Origin: Streptomyces sp. R21
GTDB taxonomy: Bacteria > Actinomycetota > Actinomycetes > Streptomycetales > Streptomycetaceae
Direction of reading: 5' to 3'
Length of the DNA stretch: 64,000 bases
NCBI RefSeq assembly: GCF_041051975.1
Contig: NZ_CP163435.1
Location: 6,861,001-6,925,000, forward strand
Part shown: piece by piece, positions 1-8,590 of the stretch
Numbering within the stretch: the stretch's first letter is position 1
Layout of the letters: each line of letters opens with the position of its first letter
The notes under the pieces: model-generated
Told to the model about the DNA's origin: nothing
The model's database searches: none
The model's input: the letters and a program-made list of their open reading frames with translations, nothing else
Made by a program: the position numbers and the translations under genes

Positions 1-1503
1 GAGAGGTGACTGCCACGTCTCCGTCGTACCCCTGCGGCCGCGGCCGTCCGGGTCCTCCGCCGCCCCGTCGTCCCGCACCGTGAGGCGCACCCCGGAGCGG
101 CCGTCGGGCAGCGTCGCCGTCACGTCCACCACGACCTCGATGCGCGAGACACCGGCCCGGCGGGACGCGGCGGCCAGGGCGCGGCGCAGGGCGGCGAGGA
201 GGTGGCCGGCGGCGGGTTCCGTGATGCGGTTGTCCACGGCGCCGGTGAAGCGGGTGGACGGCTGGAAACCGAGTACGGCGGCCGCGCCCGCGGTCTCGCG
301 CAGGACCTTGCCGCGGAAGGTGGTGGGGGCTTCGGCGGGCGGCTGTTGCAGGGCGAAGATCGCCGTGCGGACTTCCTGAATGGTGGACTGGAGTTCGTCG
401 ACGGCCTTGCCGAGGGTGTCGTGCACGTCCTCGGCCGGAGTCCTGCGCTGCGTGGACTCCAGCATCATGCCGGTCGCGAAGAGCCGCTGGACGACGAGGT
501 CGTGCAGGTCACGGGCGATGCGGTCACGGTCCTCGAAGACCGCGAGCCGCTCCCGGCTGTGCTGGGCGTCCGCGAGCACCAGCGCCAGTGCGGCCTGGGA
601 GGCGAACTGGGTGGCGAGCAGCCGTTCCACCGGGCTGTACGGCGGGTCTCCGCGTCGGCGGGGGAGGGCGAGGGTGCCGATGAGGCGGCCAGCGGCCTGG
701 AGCGGCAGCATCATGCTGGGGCCGAACCGGTGCCGTACCCGCGTCGTCATGCGGGGGTCCGTCGCCGAGTCGTCGATGAACACCGGTTCCCCGCCCAGGA
801 GTTGATCGAGTACCGGGCTGCCGGGTTCGATGGTCGTGCCGACGATGTCCCCGGGGTCCTCGTGGGTGGAGGCGGTCACGATCTCCATGCCGCCCTCCGG
901 GGTGGGCTGGAGGATGACGCCGGCCGAGGCGTCGGCGAGGATGCGGGCCCGCTCGGCGACGGTCATCAGCGCGTCGGCGGCGGCCTCCCCGGTCAGCAGG
1001 GCCGTCGTGACCGCGGCGGCCCCCTCGATCCAGCGCTCCCGCTGCCTGGCCGTCTCGTACAGCCTGGCGTTTCCGATGGCGATCCCGGCCTGGGCGGCCA
1101 GCAGGTGGAGCAGTTGCTCGTCCTCGTCCGTGAACGGGCCGCCCGCCTTGTCGGCGAGGTGGAGGGTGCCGAACACCTCGTCCTGGACGCGGATCGGCAC
1201 GCCCACGAAGTCGTGCGACCGCCCGACAGACGCCTGCCCGAGGTCCGCCTGCCCGACGCCCGGCTGCCCGGCCTCCGCTCGCCCAGCGGTCGTCCGCCGT
1301 GCGGAACGCGCGGGCTCGGCCGTGCGGATCTCCGCGAGCCCGTCCTGCCCGGGGGCGGCCGTGCCGAGTGCCGCGTACCGGGCGCCCGTCAGCTCGGCGG
1401 CGCCGTCCACGATGCGCTGGAGGGTGGCCCGCAGTCCGAGGTCGGTGCCGACGCTGAGGACGGCTTCCAGGAGGGGCGGCAGACGGGGGACGGGATCGGT
1501 CAT
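1..1503 (-). CDS. GAF-domain sensor histidine kinase, DevS/DosS-like (3' end outside window)
   Basis: This gene reads from an ATG at 1503 leftwards off the window edge, so the C-terminus is missing. The translation begins MTDPVPRLPPLLEAVLSVG and has two GAF domains (about residues 20-150 and 165-310). A dimerisation/phosphoacceptor helix follows, with the motif RIARDLHDLVVQRLF and His334 as the predicted phosphorylated residue. The start of an HATPase_c domain is visible (RLTVRDDG) before the sequence ends. The HDxxxQ-type H-box is typical of NarL-family-partnered, DevS-like kinases; the ligand of the GAF domains cannot be read from the sequence. No membrane segment is visible, so it is probably cytosolic. 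It starts 13 nt after the stop of mbl on the same strand and is probably co-transcribed. Its response regulator is not in the window. Confidence 0.88.
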   Translation of the reverse strand, partial: MTDPVPRLPPLLEAVLSVGTDLGLRATLQRIVDGAAELTGARYAALGTAAPGQDGLAEIRTAEPARSARRTTAGRAEAGQPGVGQADLGQASVGRSHDFVGVPIRVQDEVFGTLHLADKAGGPFTDEDEQLLHLLAAQAGIAIGNARLYETARQRERWIEGAAAVTTALLTGEAAADALMTVAERARILADASAGVILQPTPEGGMEIVTASTHEDPGDIVGTTIEPGSPVLDQLLGGEPVFIDDSATDPRMTTRVRHRFGPSMMLPLQAAGRLIGTLALPRRRGDPPYSPVERLLATQFASQAALALVLADAQHSRERLAVFEDRDRIARDLHDLVVQRLFATGMMLESTQRRTPAEDVHDTLGKAVDELQSTIQEVRTAIFALQQPPAEAPTTFRGKVLRETAGAAAVLGFQPSTRFTGAVDNRITEPAAGHLLAALRRALAAASRRAGVSRIEVVVDVTATLPDGRSGVRLTVRDDGAAEDPDGRGRRGTTETWQSPL

Positions 1504-1516
1504 CGCCCGGCCCCGC

Positions 1517-2554
1517 TCAGCCCGCCAGCGGGTCCAGGACCAGCGGCTCGATCTTGCCCTCCAGCATGCAGCCCAGGCCCTGGATGGCACACACGTCGGG
1601 CCGCTCGGCGATGTGCACCGGCATACCCGTCGCGTGCCGCAGCATCTGGTCGAGCCCGGGGAGCAGGGCACTGCCGCCGACCATCATGATCCCTCGGTCG
1701 GCGAGGTCCGCCACCAGATCGGGCGGGCAGGCGCGCAGGACCTTGCCGATTCCGTCCAGTACGGCGGTCAGCGGGGTCTGGATGGCATCGCGTACGGCGG
1801 CGGTGTCGACCTGCACGGAACGGGCGAGGCCGGTGGCCACGTCCCGGCCGTGGATCTCGGTCGACGCCGGGCCGTGCGGGGTCAGCCCGTTCCCGGAGAG
1901 GGCGAGCTGCAGGGGCCGTACCGCCTGACTCGGCAGCATCAGCTCGTGCTGGTGGCGCAGATGCTGCACGATCGCGTGGTCCACGGCCTCGCCGCCCACC
2001 GGGATGCGCTCGGCGGTGACGATCGAGCCCAGCGACAGCACGGCGAGCTGGGTCGCGGCGGCGCCGCACACCATGACCATCGTCGCCTCGGGCTGCTCCA
2101 CGGGCAGTCCGCAGCCGACGGCCGCCGCGATGAGCGTGTCGACGAGCTCCACCCGGCGGGCGCCGAGCCCGACGAGCGTCTCGACCGCCGCGCGCTGCGC
2201 GAGCGGGTCCGCGTCGTGCGGGGTGCAGGCCGCCGCCCGCAGCCGCGGCTTGCGGCGCAGGGCGCGGCGCACCTTGTCGCCGATCAGGTGGCGCAGCATG
2301 CGCTGGGCCATCTCGATGTCCACGACCGTGCCGCCGGACACCGGCCGCACCACGCGGATGTAGTCCGGTGTGCGGCCCGTCATCTTCTCCGCGAACTCGC
2401 CGACCGCGATCAGCGCACCCGTCTTCGTGTTCACCGCGGCCACGCTCGGCTGATCGACCACCAGCCCGGCACCCTTCACATACACACGGGTGCGGGCCGC
2501 TCCCAGGTCGACGGCGAAATGGCAGCGGCGCAACTGCTCCAGACTGACGGTCAT
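1517..2554 (-). CDS. mbl: MreB-like actin homologue Mbl
   Basis: A 345-aa actin-fold protein. The N-terminal phosphate-1 motif is FAVDLGAARTRVYVKG, a second phosphate-type segment is MVMVCGAAATQLAVLSLG, and the C-terminal adenosine motif is GIMMVGGSALLPGLD. The length and divergence from canonical MreB fit the second MreB homologue of Streptomyces, Mbl (SCO2451 in S. coelicolor, from memory), which contributes to spore-wall synthesis with MreB. The usual mre operon partners (mreC, mreD, PBP2, rodA) are absent here, which also argues against MreB itself. The start is supported by GGGAGGATC about 8 nt upstream of the ATG. It lies 182 bp downstream of the large kinase-SARP fusion gene and just upstream of a GAF sensor kinase gene, all on the same strand. 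Confidence 0.8.
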   Translation of the reverse strand: MTVSLEQLRRCHFAVDLGAARTRVYVKGAGLVVDQPSVAAVNTKTGALIAVGEFAEKMTGRTPDYIRVVRPVSGGTVVDIEMAQRMLRHLIGDKVRRALRRKPRLRAAACTPHDADPLAQRAAVETLVGLGARRVELVDTLIAAAVGCGLPVEQPEATMVMVCGAAATQLAVLSLGSIVTAERIPVGGEAVDHAIVQHLRHQHELMLPSQAVRPLQLALSGNGLTPHGPASTEIHGRDVATGLARSVQVDTAAVRDAIQTPLTAVLDGIGKVLRACPPDLVADLADRGIMMVGGSALLPGLDQMLRHATGMPVHIAERPDVCAIQGLGCMLEGKIEPLVLDPLAG

Positions 2555-2687
2555 GGCAGATCCTCCCGAGAGCGCGGACCGTACGGATCCGCCGGGTGGC
2601 GGTCCTCTCTCGCATCGTGCGGGCCCTGACGGCGCGTCGCCTTTTGTGGGGGGCCGGGCGGGGTGCTGCCGGACGGGTGTATTTGTC

Positions 2688-2706
2688 CTTTATGTCCGAA
2701 ATAAAG
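2688..2706. promoter_or_regulatory. AT-rich inverted repeat in the 182-bp gap upstream of mbl
   Basis: CTTTAT (2688-2693) and ATAAAG (2701-2706) form an inverted repeat around a 7-nt loop. This is one of the few AT-rich patches in the area. It sits between the stop of the large fusion gene (2737) and the mbl start (2554), so it could belong to an mbl promoter or operator. No clear -35/-10 pair was found. Confidence 0.3.
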
Positions 2707-2736
2707 AACGGCGGAGAGAGGCGGCGGCGGCCGGTG

Positions 2737-5700
2737 TCAGTCGGCGCGGACGGCTTCGAGCACCGGCAGCAGCGAGGTGACGATCTGTCGGCAGCCCGCG
2801 TGCGTGAGCCGCCCCTTGATCCTTTCGGTGGGCGCATAGCCGAGAACGGGGAGCCCGATCATCTTCGCCGCCGCGACCTCGGCGAGCGACGAGGTGATCA
2901 GCAGGGCGTCCTCGGGGGAGGAGGTCTCCAGCCACCCCAGGGCGCGGAGCAGGCAGTCGGGGTCCGGCATCAGGAGGGTGAGGTCGTCGGAGCGGCCGTG
3001 CACGCCGCCCGCCACCGAGGCGGTGAGGCCGTGTGCCGTCAGATAGGCGGTGATGGCGCCGGCCGAGACGTCCGAGACGACGGCCGCCTGCGGGCCGAGG
3101 GCGCCGAGTGCGTCGATCAGGGCGTCGGAGTGTGCGGTGGGGCGGGCCGTGGCCACGGCTGCCAGTTCGATGCGGTCGAGTTCCTGGCGGAGGTCGGTGC
3201 CCAGACGGTGGTGCGCCACCGCGCGCAACAGGTCCAGCGGGTCGGACGTATCCGTCACCGGGTACTTGGGGTTGCTCGGCGACAGCAGCCGTTCGCCCGC
3301 CAACGCATCGTCGGGATGGCGGCGTTCGACGAAGAGCGCGAGGAGATCACGGGTGACCCGGCCCGGATCCTGTCCGCGGTGCAACCGGGTGAGGGGCCCG
3401 TCGAAGCCGAGGAGCACCATCTCGGCGGCGTCGAGGACGGCGGTCGGATCCGGCGCCGTACGGTCGGCCCCGGACGGCGTCCGCTTCGCCGTCCGGGACG
3501 GCGGCGGCTCCGGTACGGCATGAGCGGGGCCCTCCTCGGGGGTCAGCACCACCGAACACGCCACCGACAGCCCCGGCACCGGCCACTTGTGCAGCCCGTC
3601 CCGCACCGCGAGCTGCGCCGCGCCCGCCCGGCGCAGCGGGTGCCGCCGGGTGAGCCGCCCGGCCGTCCTGACGAGGTGGTCGAGCAGCCGCCCCGATACG
3701 TCGCTGGTCTCGCCGCGTACGAAGGCCACCGGGTCGTCGACGTACCACGACAGCTCCACGGATGCCGCGAACGAGCCGCTGAGGGAACTCGGCAGGGACA
3801 CCCGGTGCGATGACTGGTGGGTGGTGAGGTCGACCTCGTAGTACGTGATGGAGGTGCGCAGCGGGCGTGTGCCCAGGGGGCGGTCGGGGGTGAGGAGGGT
3901 CAGCGGGCCGTCCGGCTGGGTGTGCACGACGGCCGAGCGGCCCGGCCTGGGGGTGGGGATCGCGCGGAGGTCGCGTGTCGTGAACGGGCCCCGCACCAGG
4001 TCGCGTTGCTCGGGCTCGGAGGCCGTGGCGGGCACGTTCAGCGAGCAGTGCCAGGCGAGGGTCGGGCCGGTGGGTGAACTGCGGTGCACGGGCTGGAATG
4101 CGCTGATGGGGTCGGCGCCGCTCGTCAGCAACTCCTCGTGCAGGGCAGGGGAGAGGACGACCACGATGTCCGCCGTCGAGTCCGCGAGGGCGGCTTCCAG
4201 GTCGGGCTGCCTGGTCGGCGCGCCGGGACCGGCGAAGTGCGCGGTATGCCAGAAGGTCACCCGGATCTTCGGCGGGTCCTCCAACTCCATGAGCGCGCCG
4301 GGGAGTTCGCGCAGCACCACGTTCAGGATGGGCAGTACGGAGGCGTCCGGCTCGGTGATCACCACGTAGCCGTTGTCGCGGGCGAGCATCTCGTACGCGT
4401 TCGAGGCCAGGTCGCTGAGCGAGAGCAGCCAGGTCAGTGTGCGGCCGAGGACGGTGTGCGCCGCCCGGTGGTTCCCTGGCTCCGTGAACTCGGCGACGAC
4501 GGTGGCACGACCGTGCTCGGGCGCGGCGAGGAGTTCGCGGTGGAGCTCCGACATGGCGGGGTTCGGCTCGCTGTGCTGCTGCTCCTGGTGCCCCTCGTAG
4601 GTCTCGTACGACTCGATCGCCTCCGCGATGCGGCCTTGCCCATTGAGAGCCAGGATGTGCAGCCGGCGGAAGTCCTCCCGCTTGGGGTGCTCCTGGAGGA
4701 GTGCGGTGAGGTCGGTCGCCGCCTGCTCGAAGTTGCCGAGTTCCAGGTCGAGTTCGGCGCGAGTGACGCAGAGGGTGAGGCGGAGGAAGCGGAGGCGGGT
4801 GCGGACTGTTTCGGCGGCGGTGCCGGGAACGCCGTCGAGAGGTTCGCCGTACCAGAGGTCGAGGGCGTACTGGGCGGCGTCGCGCGCTCCTGCCGGGTCG
4901 CCGTTGTCACGGCGGGACTTCACCTGGGTGATGCGCTCCTCGCAGCGGTGGACGTCGATGGTCTGTGGCGGAGCGTGCAGGGCGTAGCCGTCCGCTGTCA
5001 TGGCCAGGACGCCCGGGCCGAGGGCCCGCCGCAGCGCGGAGGCGTAGGTGGACAGGAGCTGTCCGGGGCCTTCCAGGAGGTGCTGGCGGTGCGGCCCCCA
5101 CATTCCTGCGGTCAGTTCCTCGTAGGTCACGGTCCTGCCCTGCCTGAGAAGCAGCATGCAGAGCAGGGCCTGCGCCCGGGGGCTGGCGATGTCCACGGGC
5201 AGATCGCCTCGGCTGATCCGCACCGGTCCGAGCAGGCGGTAGCGGATGCGGTCTGCTGTGATGGCGTCCAAGACCTCGTCGAAGGCGGGGGACAGCAGCA
5301 AATTCCTGCCGTGGCGCTGGGTGAAGGTGGCCGTCGATTGCAGGTCGCGGACGGCATCGACGAACGGCCGTCTGAAGTCGTCGGGCACACCGGGGAGATC
5401 GCCCGGTGACCTGCCGCCGGCCAGATTCATCAGCAGATGCCCGAAGGCCCCCAGGTCCATGTCCTCGGCGGGTTCCTCCACCGCCCCCGCGGTGAAGTGG
5501 GTGATCTTCACCGTGCCGTCCGGTTGCACCAGCAGGCTGTTCGGTGTGAGCCGACCGTGTGCGACGCCGTGTTCATGTGCGGTCCTGAGGCCCGACGCGA
5601 CCTGCTGGGCGAGGGGCGCGAGCAGAGTGAAGGGCAGCTGGAAGCCTCCCTCGGCCGTCAGTTCCGCGACGGTGAGTCCCTCCACGAACTCCGTGACGAG

Positions 5701-7518
5701 ATACGGGACGCCGCCATCGACCCCGAAGTCGTGGATGGCGACCACGTTCGGGTGGCTGAGTCCGGAGAGCAGACGCAGCCTCTCCAGAAGCCGTTCCTGG
5801 TTCCGCTCGGCGGAGTGGGAGTACTCGTACACCGCCACGGACCGGCCGAGCCGCATGTCCAGCGCCCGCCACACCGTCGGCGCCCCCTGCCCCAGCCGCC
5901 GTACGAGCCGATACCTTCCCAGGATCAGCCCTTCGGAGTTCCCGTGGCCCCCGAGTCGCAGCACGCTCTCCTGCCGCACCGTCGCGAACGGCTCGCCCTC
6001 AGCCGCAGGGGTGTCGCCGCCCGGCGCCAGCACCGGGAACTCCCCGGCGGCCACCCCCGCCCGCGCGTCGATCAACGCACCCACCCGGGCGACGAGTTCG
6101 GACGTGCGGCCGTGGGCCGAGCGGGGCAGGGTGCGCAGGAGGAGGGGGCGGACGCCGGGGCGGAAGGCGTACGAGTCCGGCGCGGTGCCGGTGCCGGTGT
6201 TGGTGAGCAGGCCGCTCAGGATGACCTCGGCGAGGTGCTGCGGCTGCGGGCGGCGCTCGATCGCGGCCTGGACCAGGCGCATGACCGGCAACTCGGGGCG
6301 CCCGACGGCGAGATGGCCGGCGAGGCGGAAGGCCTCGGGGGAGGCGAGGGAGCGGAAGCGCAGGACCAGTTCCTCGGGGGAGAGCCGCTCCACATCGCCC
6401 CGGCCCTGCTCGTCCAGCGGCGCGGGCGGCGGCGTGGGCCCCAACAGGCCGACGGAGCCCGGGAGTCGGCCCGCACCGGCCACCAGCGACGACCAGTTCG
6501 CCAGCCAGGGCGCCGCGGGCTCCAGGACCGGCAGCGGGAGTACGTCGGAGGGGAGGCCCTCGGTGAGGTAGGAGTCCACGGTGTACGTGGCGTTCGGCGC
6601 CGCCGGCCACGGTGCGGCGAGCTGCGCGGGCTCGGCGGGCAGCGCGCTGGTGCGCCACAGCCGCTCCGGCAGCGGCTGGACCACGGCGACCGGCATACGG
6701 GTCGCCCAACGGCGCAGCGTGCGGTACCAGCGGGCGCCCGCCGCACCGCCCCGCCACTGCGGGCCCATGCAGTCGCTGATCAGCAGGGTGAGCGTGCGGC
6801 CCGGCGCGTACGACTCCTGCGAGCCCGGCCGCCGTACCCTCCCGTCGGCGTCCAGCCGGTGCAGTTCCACCGTGCGGAAGACGCCCGACTGGGCGAGCGT
6901 CGTGTGCAGTTCGCGGACGAGCGGGCGCCAGACGGGCATGGTCGGCCCGGTGTCGTGCACGAGGTGCAGGGTGAGCCAGCGTTCGGTCGCGGGACGCAGC
7001 ACGGGCAGCCACCACTGCGGGGCCGCGCCGAGGCCGGCGATCCGGTGCGCGGTCGCCTCCTCGTCGAGCTCCTGCCCCACGGGCGCGGGCACCCGGCGCT
7101 TGAGCGGGCGCAGGGTGCGTTGCAGGCCGAGGGGGTGGGACAGCATCGGGGGAGCGGGGGCGAGCAGGGTGGTGTACGGGGTGAGGGGGGCGTCCGCATC
7201 CGCCGCGCCCGGCAGCCTCAACGGGACGCGTTCGTCGAAGTGTTGGGGCGGAGACGCCGGGGGTGCGGCAGGAGGCAGGGGTGGGTCCGGTGGTGCGGGG
7301 TCCTGGACCGCGGGCGGCGGCGGCGGAGCGGGCACGGCGGGCCGGGGGTCCGCCGGGGCCGGCTCGGCAGGTGCCATCTGCGCGGCCAGCCACAGCAGTT
7401 CGGCCAGCTCGACCGATGTCGGCCGCTCCCCGCCGCCCGCCCGCTCCAGCAGCGAGGCGAGCTCGTCGATTCCGGCGCCGCCCTCGGCCTCCGGACGGCG
7501 CCCGGGATCAGAACTCAT
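2737..7518 (-). CDS. Giant multidomain protein: SAV_2336-type/vWA-like region, pseudokinase, AfsR/SARP-BTAD, degenerate HAD
   Basis: A 1593-aa protein without signal peptide or membrane segments. Residues 1-120 are Pro/Ala-rich. About 120-460 resembles the SAV_2336 N-terminal family, with vWA-like strands (HLVHDTGPTM, LLISDCMGPQW). About 535-750 is a protein-kinase fold (YRLVRRLGQG) whose catalytic residues are lost: Tyr564 replaces the VAIK lysine, AHGRLTPN replaces HRD (Arg656 at the Asp position), and THFTA replaces DFG (His674). About 757-850 is an OmpR-type winged helix and 860-1000 a BTAD/TPR region, as in AfsR/SARP regulators. Residues 1003-1340 are unassigned. From about 1365 there is a HAD-like domain in which the nucleophilic Asp is Gly (LLGFDGPL). 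It overlaps the AAA+ gene by 11 nt. I infer that it is the signalling or effector-scaffold member of the operon, possibly DNA-binding. Confidence 0.85.
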   Translation of the reverse strand: MSSDPGRRPEAEGGAGIDELASLLERAGGGERPTSVELAELLWLAAQMAPAEPAPADPRPAVPAPPPPPAVQDPAPPDPPLPPAAPPASPPQHFDERVPLRLPGAADADAPLTPYTTLLAPAPPMLSHPLGLQRTLRPLKRRVPAPVGQELDEEATAHRIAGLGAAPQWWLPVLRPATERWLTLHLVHDTGPTMPVWRPLVRELHTTLAQSGVFRTVELHRLDADGRVRRPGSQESYAPGRTLTLLISDCMGPQWRGGAAGARWYRTLRRWATRMPVAVVQPLPERLWRTSALPAEPAQLAAPWPAAPNATYTVDSYLTEGLPSDVLPLPVLEPAAPWLANWSSLVAGAGRLPGSVGLLGPTPPPAPLDEQGRGDVERLSPEELVLRFRSLASPEAFRLAGHLAVGRPELPVMRLVQAAIERRPQPQHLAEVILSGLLTNTGTGTAPDSYAFRPGVRPLLLRTLPRSAHGRTSELVARVGALIDARAGVAAGEFPVLAPGGDTPAAEGEPFATVRQESVLRLGGHGNSEGLILGRYRLVRRLGQGAPTVWRALDMRLGRSVAVYEYSHSAERNQERLLERLRLLSGLSHPNVVAIHDFGVDGGVPYLVTEFVEGLTVAELTAEGGFQLPFTLLAPLAQQVASGLRTAHEHGVAHGRLTPNSLLVQPDGTVKITHFTAGAVEEPAEDMDLGAFGHLLMNLAGGRSPGDLPGVPDDFRRPFVDAVRDLQSTATFTQRHGRNLLLSPAFDEVLDAITADRIRYRLLGPVRISRGDLPVDIASPRAQALLCMLLLRQGRTVTYEELTAGMWGPHRQHLLEGPGQLLSTYASALRRALGPGVLAMTADGYALHAPPQTIDVHRCEERITQVKSRRDNGDPAGARDAAQYALDLWYGEPLDGVPGTAAETVRTRLRFLRLTLCVTRAELDLELGNFEQAATDLTALLQEHPKREDFRRLHILALNGQGRIAEAIESYETYEGHQEQQHSEPNPAMSELHRELLAAPEHGRATVVAEFTEPGNHRAAHTVLGRTLTWLLSLSDLASNAYEMLARDNGYVVITEPDASVLPILNVVLRELPGALMELEDPPKIRVTFWHTAHFAGPGAPTRQPDLEAALADSTADIVVVLSPALHEELLTSGADPISAFQPVHRSSPTGPTLAWHCSLNVPATASEPEQRDLVRGPFTTRDLRAIPTPRPGRSAVVHTQPDGPLTLLTPDRPLGTRPLRTSITYYEVDLTTHQSSHRVSLPSSLSGSFAASVELSWYVDDPVAFVRGETSDVSGRLLDHLVRTAGRLTRRHPLRRAGAAQLAVRDGLHKWPVPGLSVACSVVLTPEEGPAHAVPEPPPSRTAKRTPSGADRTAPDPTAVLDAAEMVLLGFDGPLTRLHRGQDPGRVTRDLLALFVERRHPDDALAGERLLSPSNPKYPVTDTSDPLDLLRAVAHHRLGTDLRQELDRIELAAVATARPTAHSDALIDALGALGPQAAVVSDVSAGAITAYLTAHGLTASVAGGVHGRSDDLTLLMPDPDCLLRALGWLETSSPEDALLITSSLAEVAAAKMIGLPVLGYAPTERIKGRLTHAGCRQIVTSLLPVLEAVRAD

Positions 7519-8521
7519 CGTCGTCCCGAGCCCGGCTCAGATACGGCATCAGCTGCTCCGCCAGCTCGTCACGGGACTTCGCGTCGACACCGGCCGAACC
7601 CGCGAGATAGATGGCGTTGAGGAGTTGGTCCGTGGCGAGTTCGCCGACGTTGCCGCGGGAGACGAAGCGGGCGATCAGCTCACGGGCGTAGGCGTCCGGC
7701 TCGCCCAGATGCGCGCGGACGATGCTCTCCAGGTGGGCGTCGCGGGGCTGGTGGAGTTCGAGGCGGACGCAGCGGCGCAGAAAGGCGGGCGGGAACTCGC
7801 GCTCGCCGTTGCTGGTGAGGACCACGAAGGGGAAGGCCCGGCAGCGGACGCGGCCCCGGGAGACGGTGACGCGGTCGTCGGTGCCGTCGACCATCACCTC
7901 CGCCTCGGGCGTGTGCCGGGCGGCGCGGGCCAGCTCGGGGATCTCGTACTGGCCCTCCTCCAGGATGTTCAGCAGGTCGTTGGGCAGGTCCAGGTCGCTC
8001 TTGTCGATCTCGTCGATGAGCAGGGCGCGCGGACGGCCGTACGGGAGCAGGGCGGTGCCCAGCGGGCCGAGCCGCAGATGGTCCTGGAGCCCGCCGTCGG
8101 CCGGCAGTTCACGGGCGGCGGAGCGCCCGGCGGCGTAGAGGCGGGACAGCGGGTCGTACTGATAGAGGCCGTCGTGCAGGGTGGTGCGGCTGGTGATGTT
8201 CCAGCGCAGCACCGGGCCGAGCCGCAACTCCCGTGCCACCGCGTACGCCAGGCTCGACTTGCCGCTGCCGGGCGGGCCCGTCACCAGCAGCGGGCGGCGC
8301 AAGTACAGGGCGGCGTTGACGAGTTGGACCGCTCCGTCCGTGGCGCGGTAGGTGCGGGCGCGGTGCCTGCGGTCCGGGGACGTGGCCGAGGTGTCGCCGT
8401 CCTCCGCGGGGGTCGCCAGCTCCGGCCCGCCGTCGAAGGCGCGCCACGGCGGCGGGGCGGGAAGGTCCGCGATGCCGTCGTGGGGCTCGCTCCCACCCGT
8501 GTAGACGGGCCACAGGGACAT
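7508..8521 (-). CDS. MoxR-type AAA+ ATPase
   Basis: A 337-aa AAA+ ATPase. After an N-terminal extension of about 70 residues come Walker A (GPPGSGKSS, about residues 82-90), Walker B (ALLIDEIDKSDLDL, about 165-178) and sensor 1 (FVVLTSNGEREFPPAFLRR). The second half ends with the helical lid. ATPases of this class remodel partner proteins and, in actinobacteria, pair with vWA/VMAP proteins in conflict-type operons. Here the flanking genes encode exactly such partners: the trypsin/VMAP-C protein lies 69 bp upstream and the SAV_2336/vWA-like fusion overlaps its 3' end by 11 nt, so the ATPase and fusion are translationally coupled. All catalytic motifs look intact, so the ATPase should be active, unlike the pseudo-enzyme domains of the fusion. 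Confidence 0.88.
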   Translation of the reverse strand: MSLWPVYTGGSEPHDGIADLPAPPPWRAFDGGPELATPAEDGDTSATSPDRRHRARTYRATDGAVQLVNAALYLRRPLLVTGPPGSGKSSLAYAVARELRLGPVLRWNITSRTTLHDGLYQYDPLSRLYAAGRSAARELPADGGLQDHLRLGPLGTALLPYGRPRALLIDEIDKSDLDLPNDLLNILEEGQYEIPELARAARHTPEAEVMVDGTDDRVTVSRGRVRCRAFPFVVLTSNGEREFPPAFLRRCVRLELHQPRDAHLESIVRAHLGEPDAYARELIARFVSRGNVGELATDQLLNAIYLAGSAGVDAKSRDELAEQLMPYLSRARDDDEF

Positions 8522-8590
8522 GGTCTCTCCGTATCTCGATCTCGTCGGGCGGCTCAGGGGGGTCGGGGTGGCCGGGTGCGGGCGGGGTGC

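Noticed and set aside
5800..5915. Calling the kinase domain of the fusion an active Ser/Thr kinase
   Set aside because: The lysine, the HRD aspartate and the DFG motif are all replaced, so only the fold is supported.
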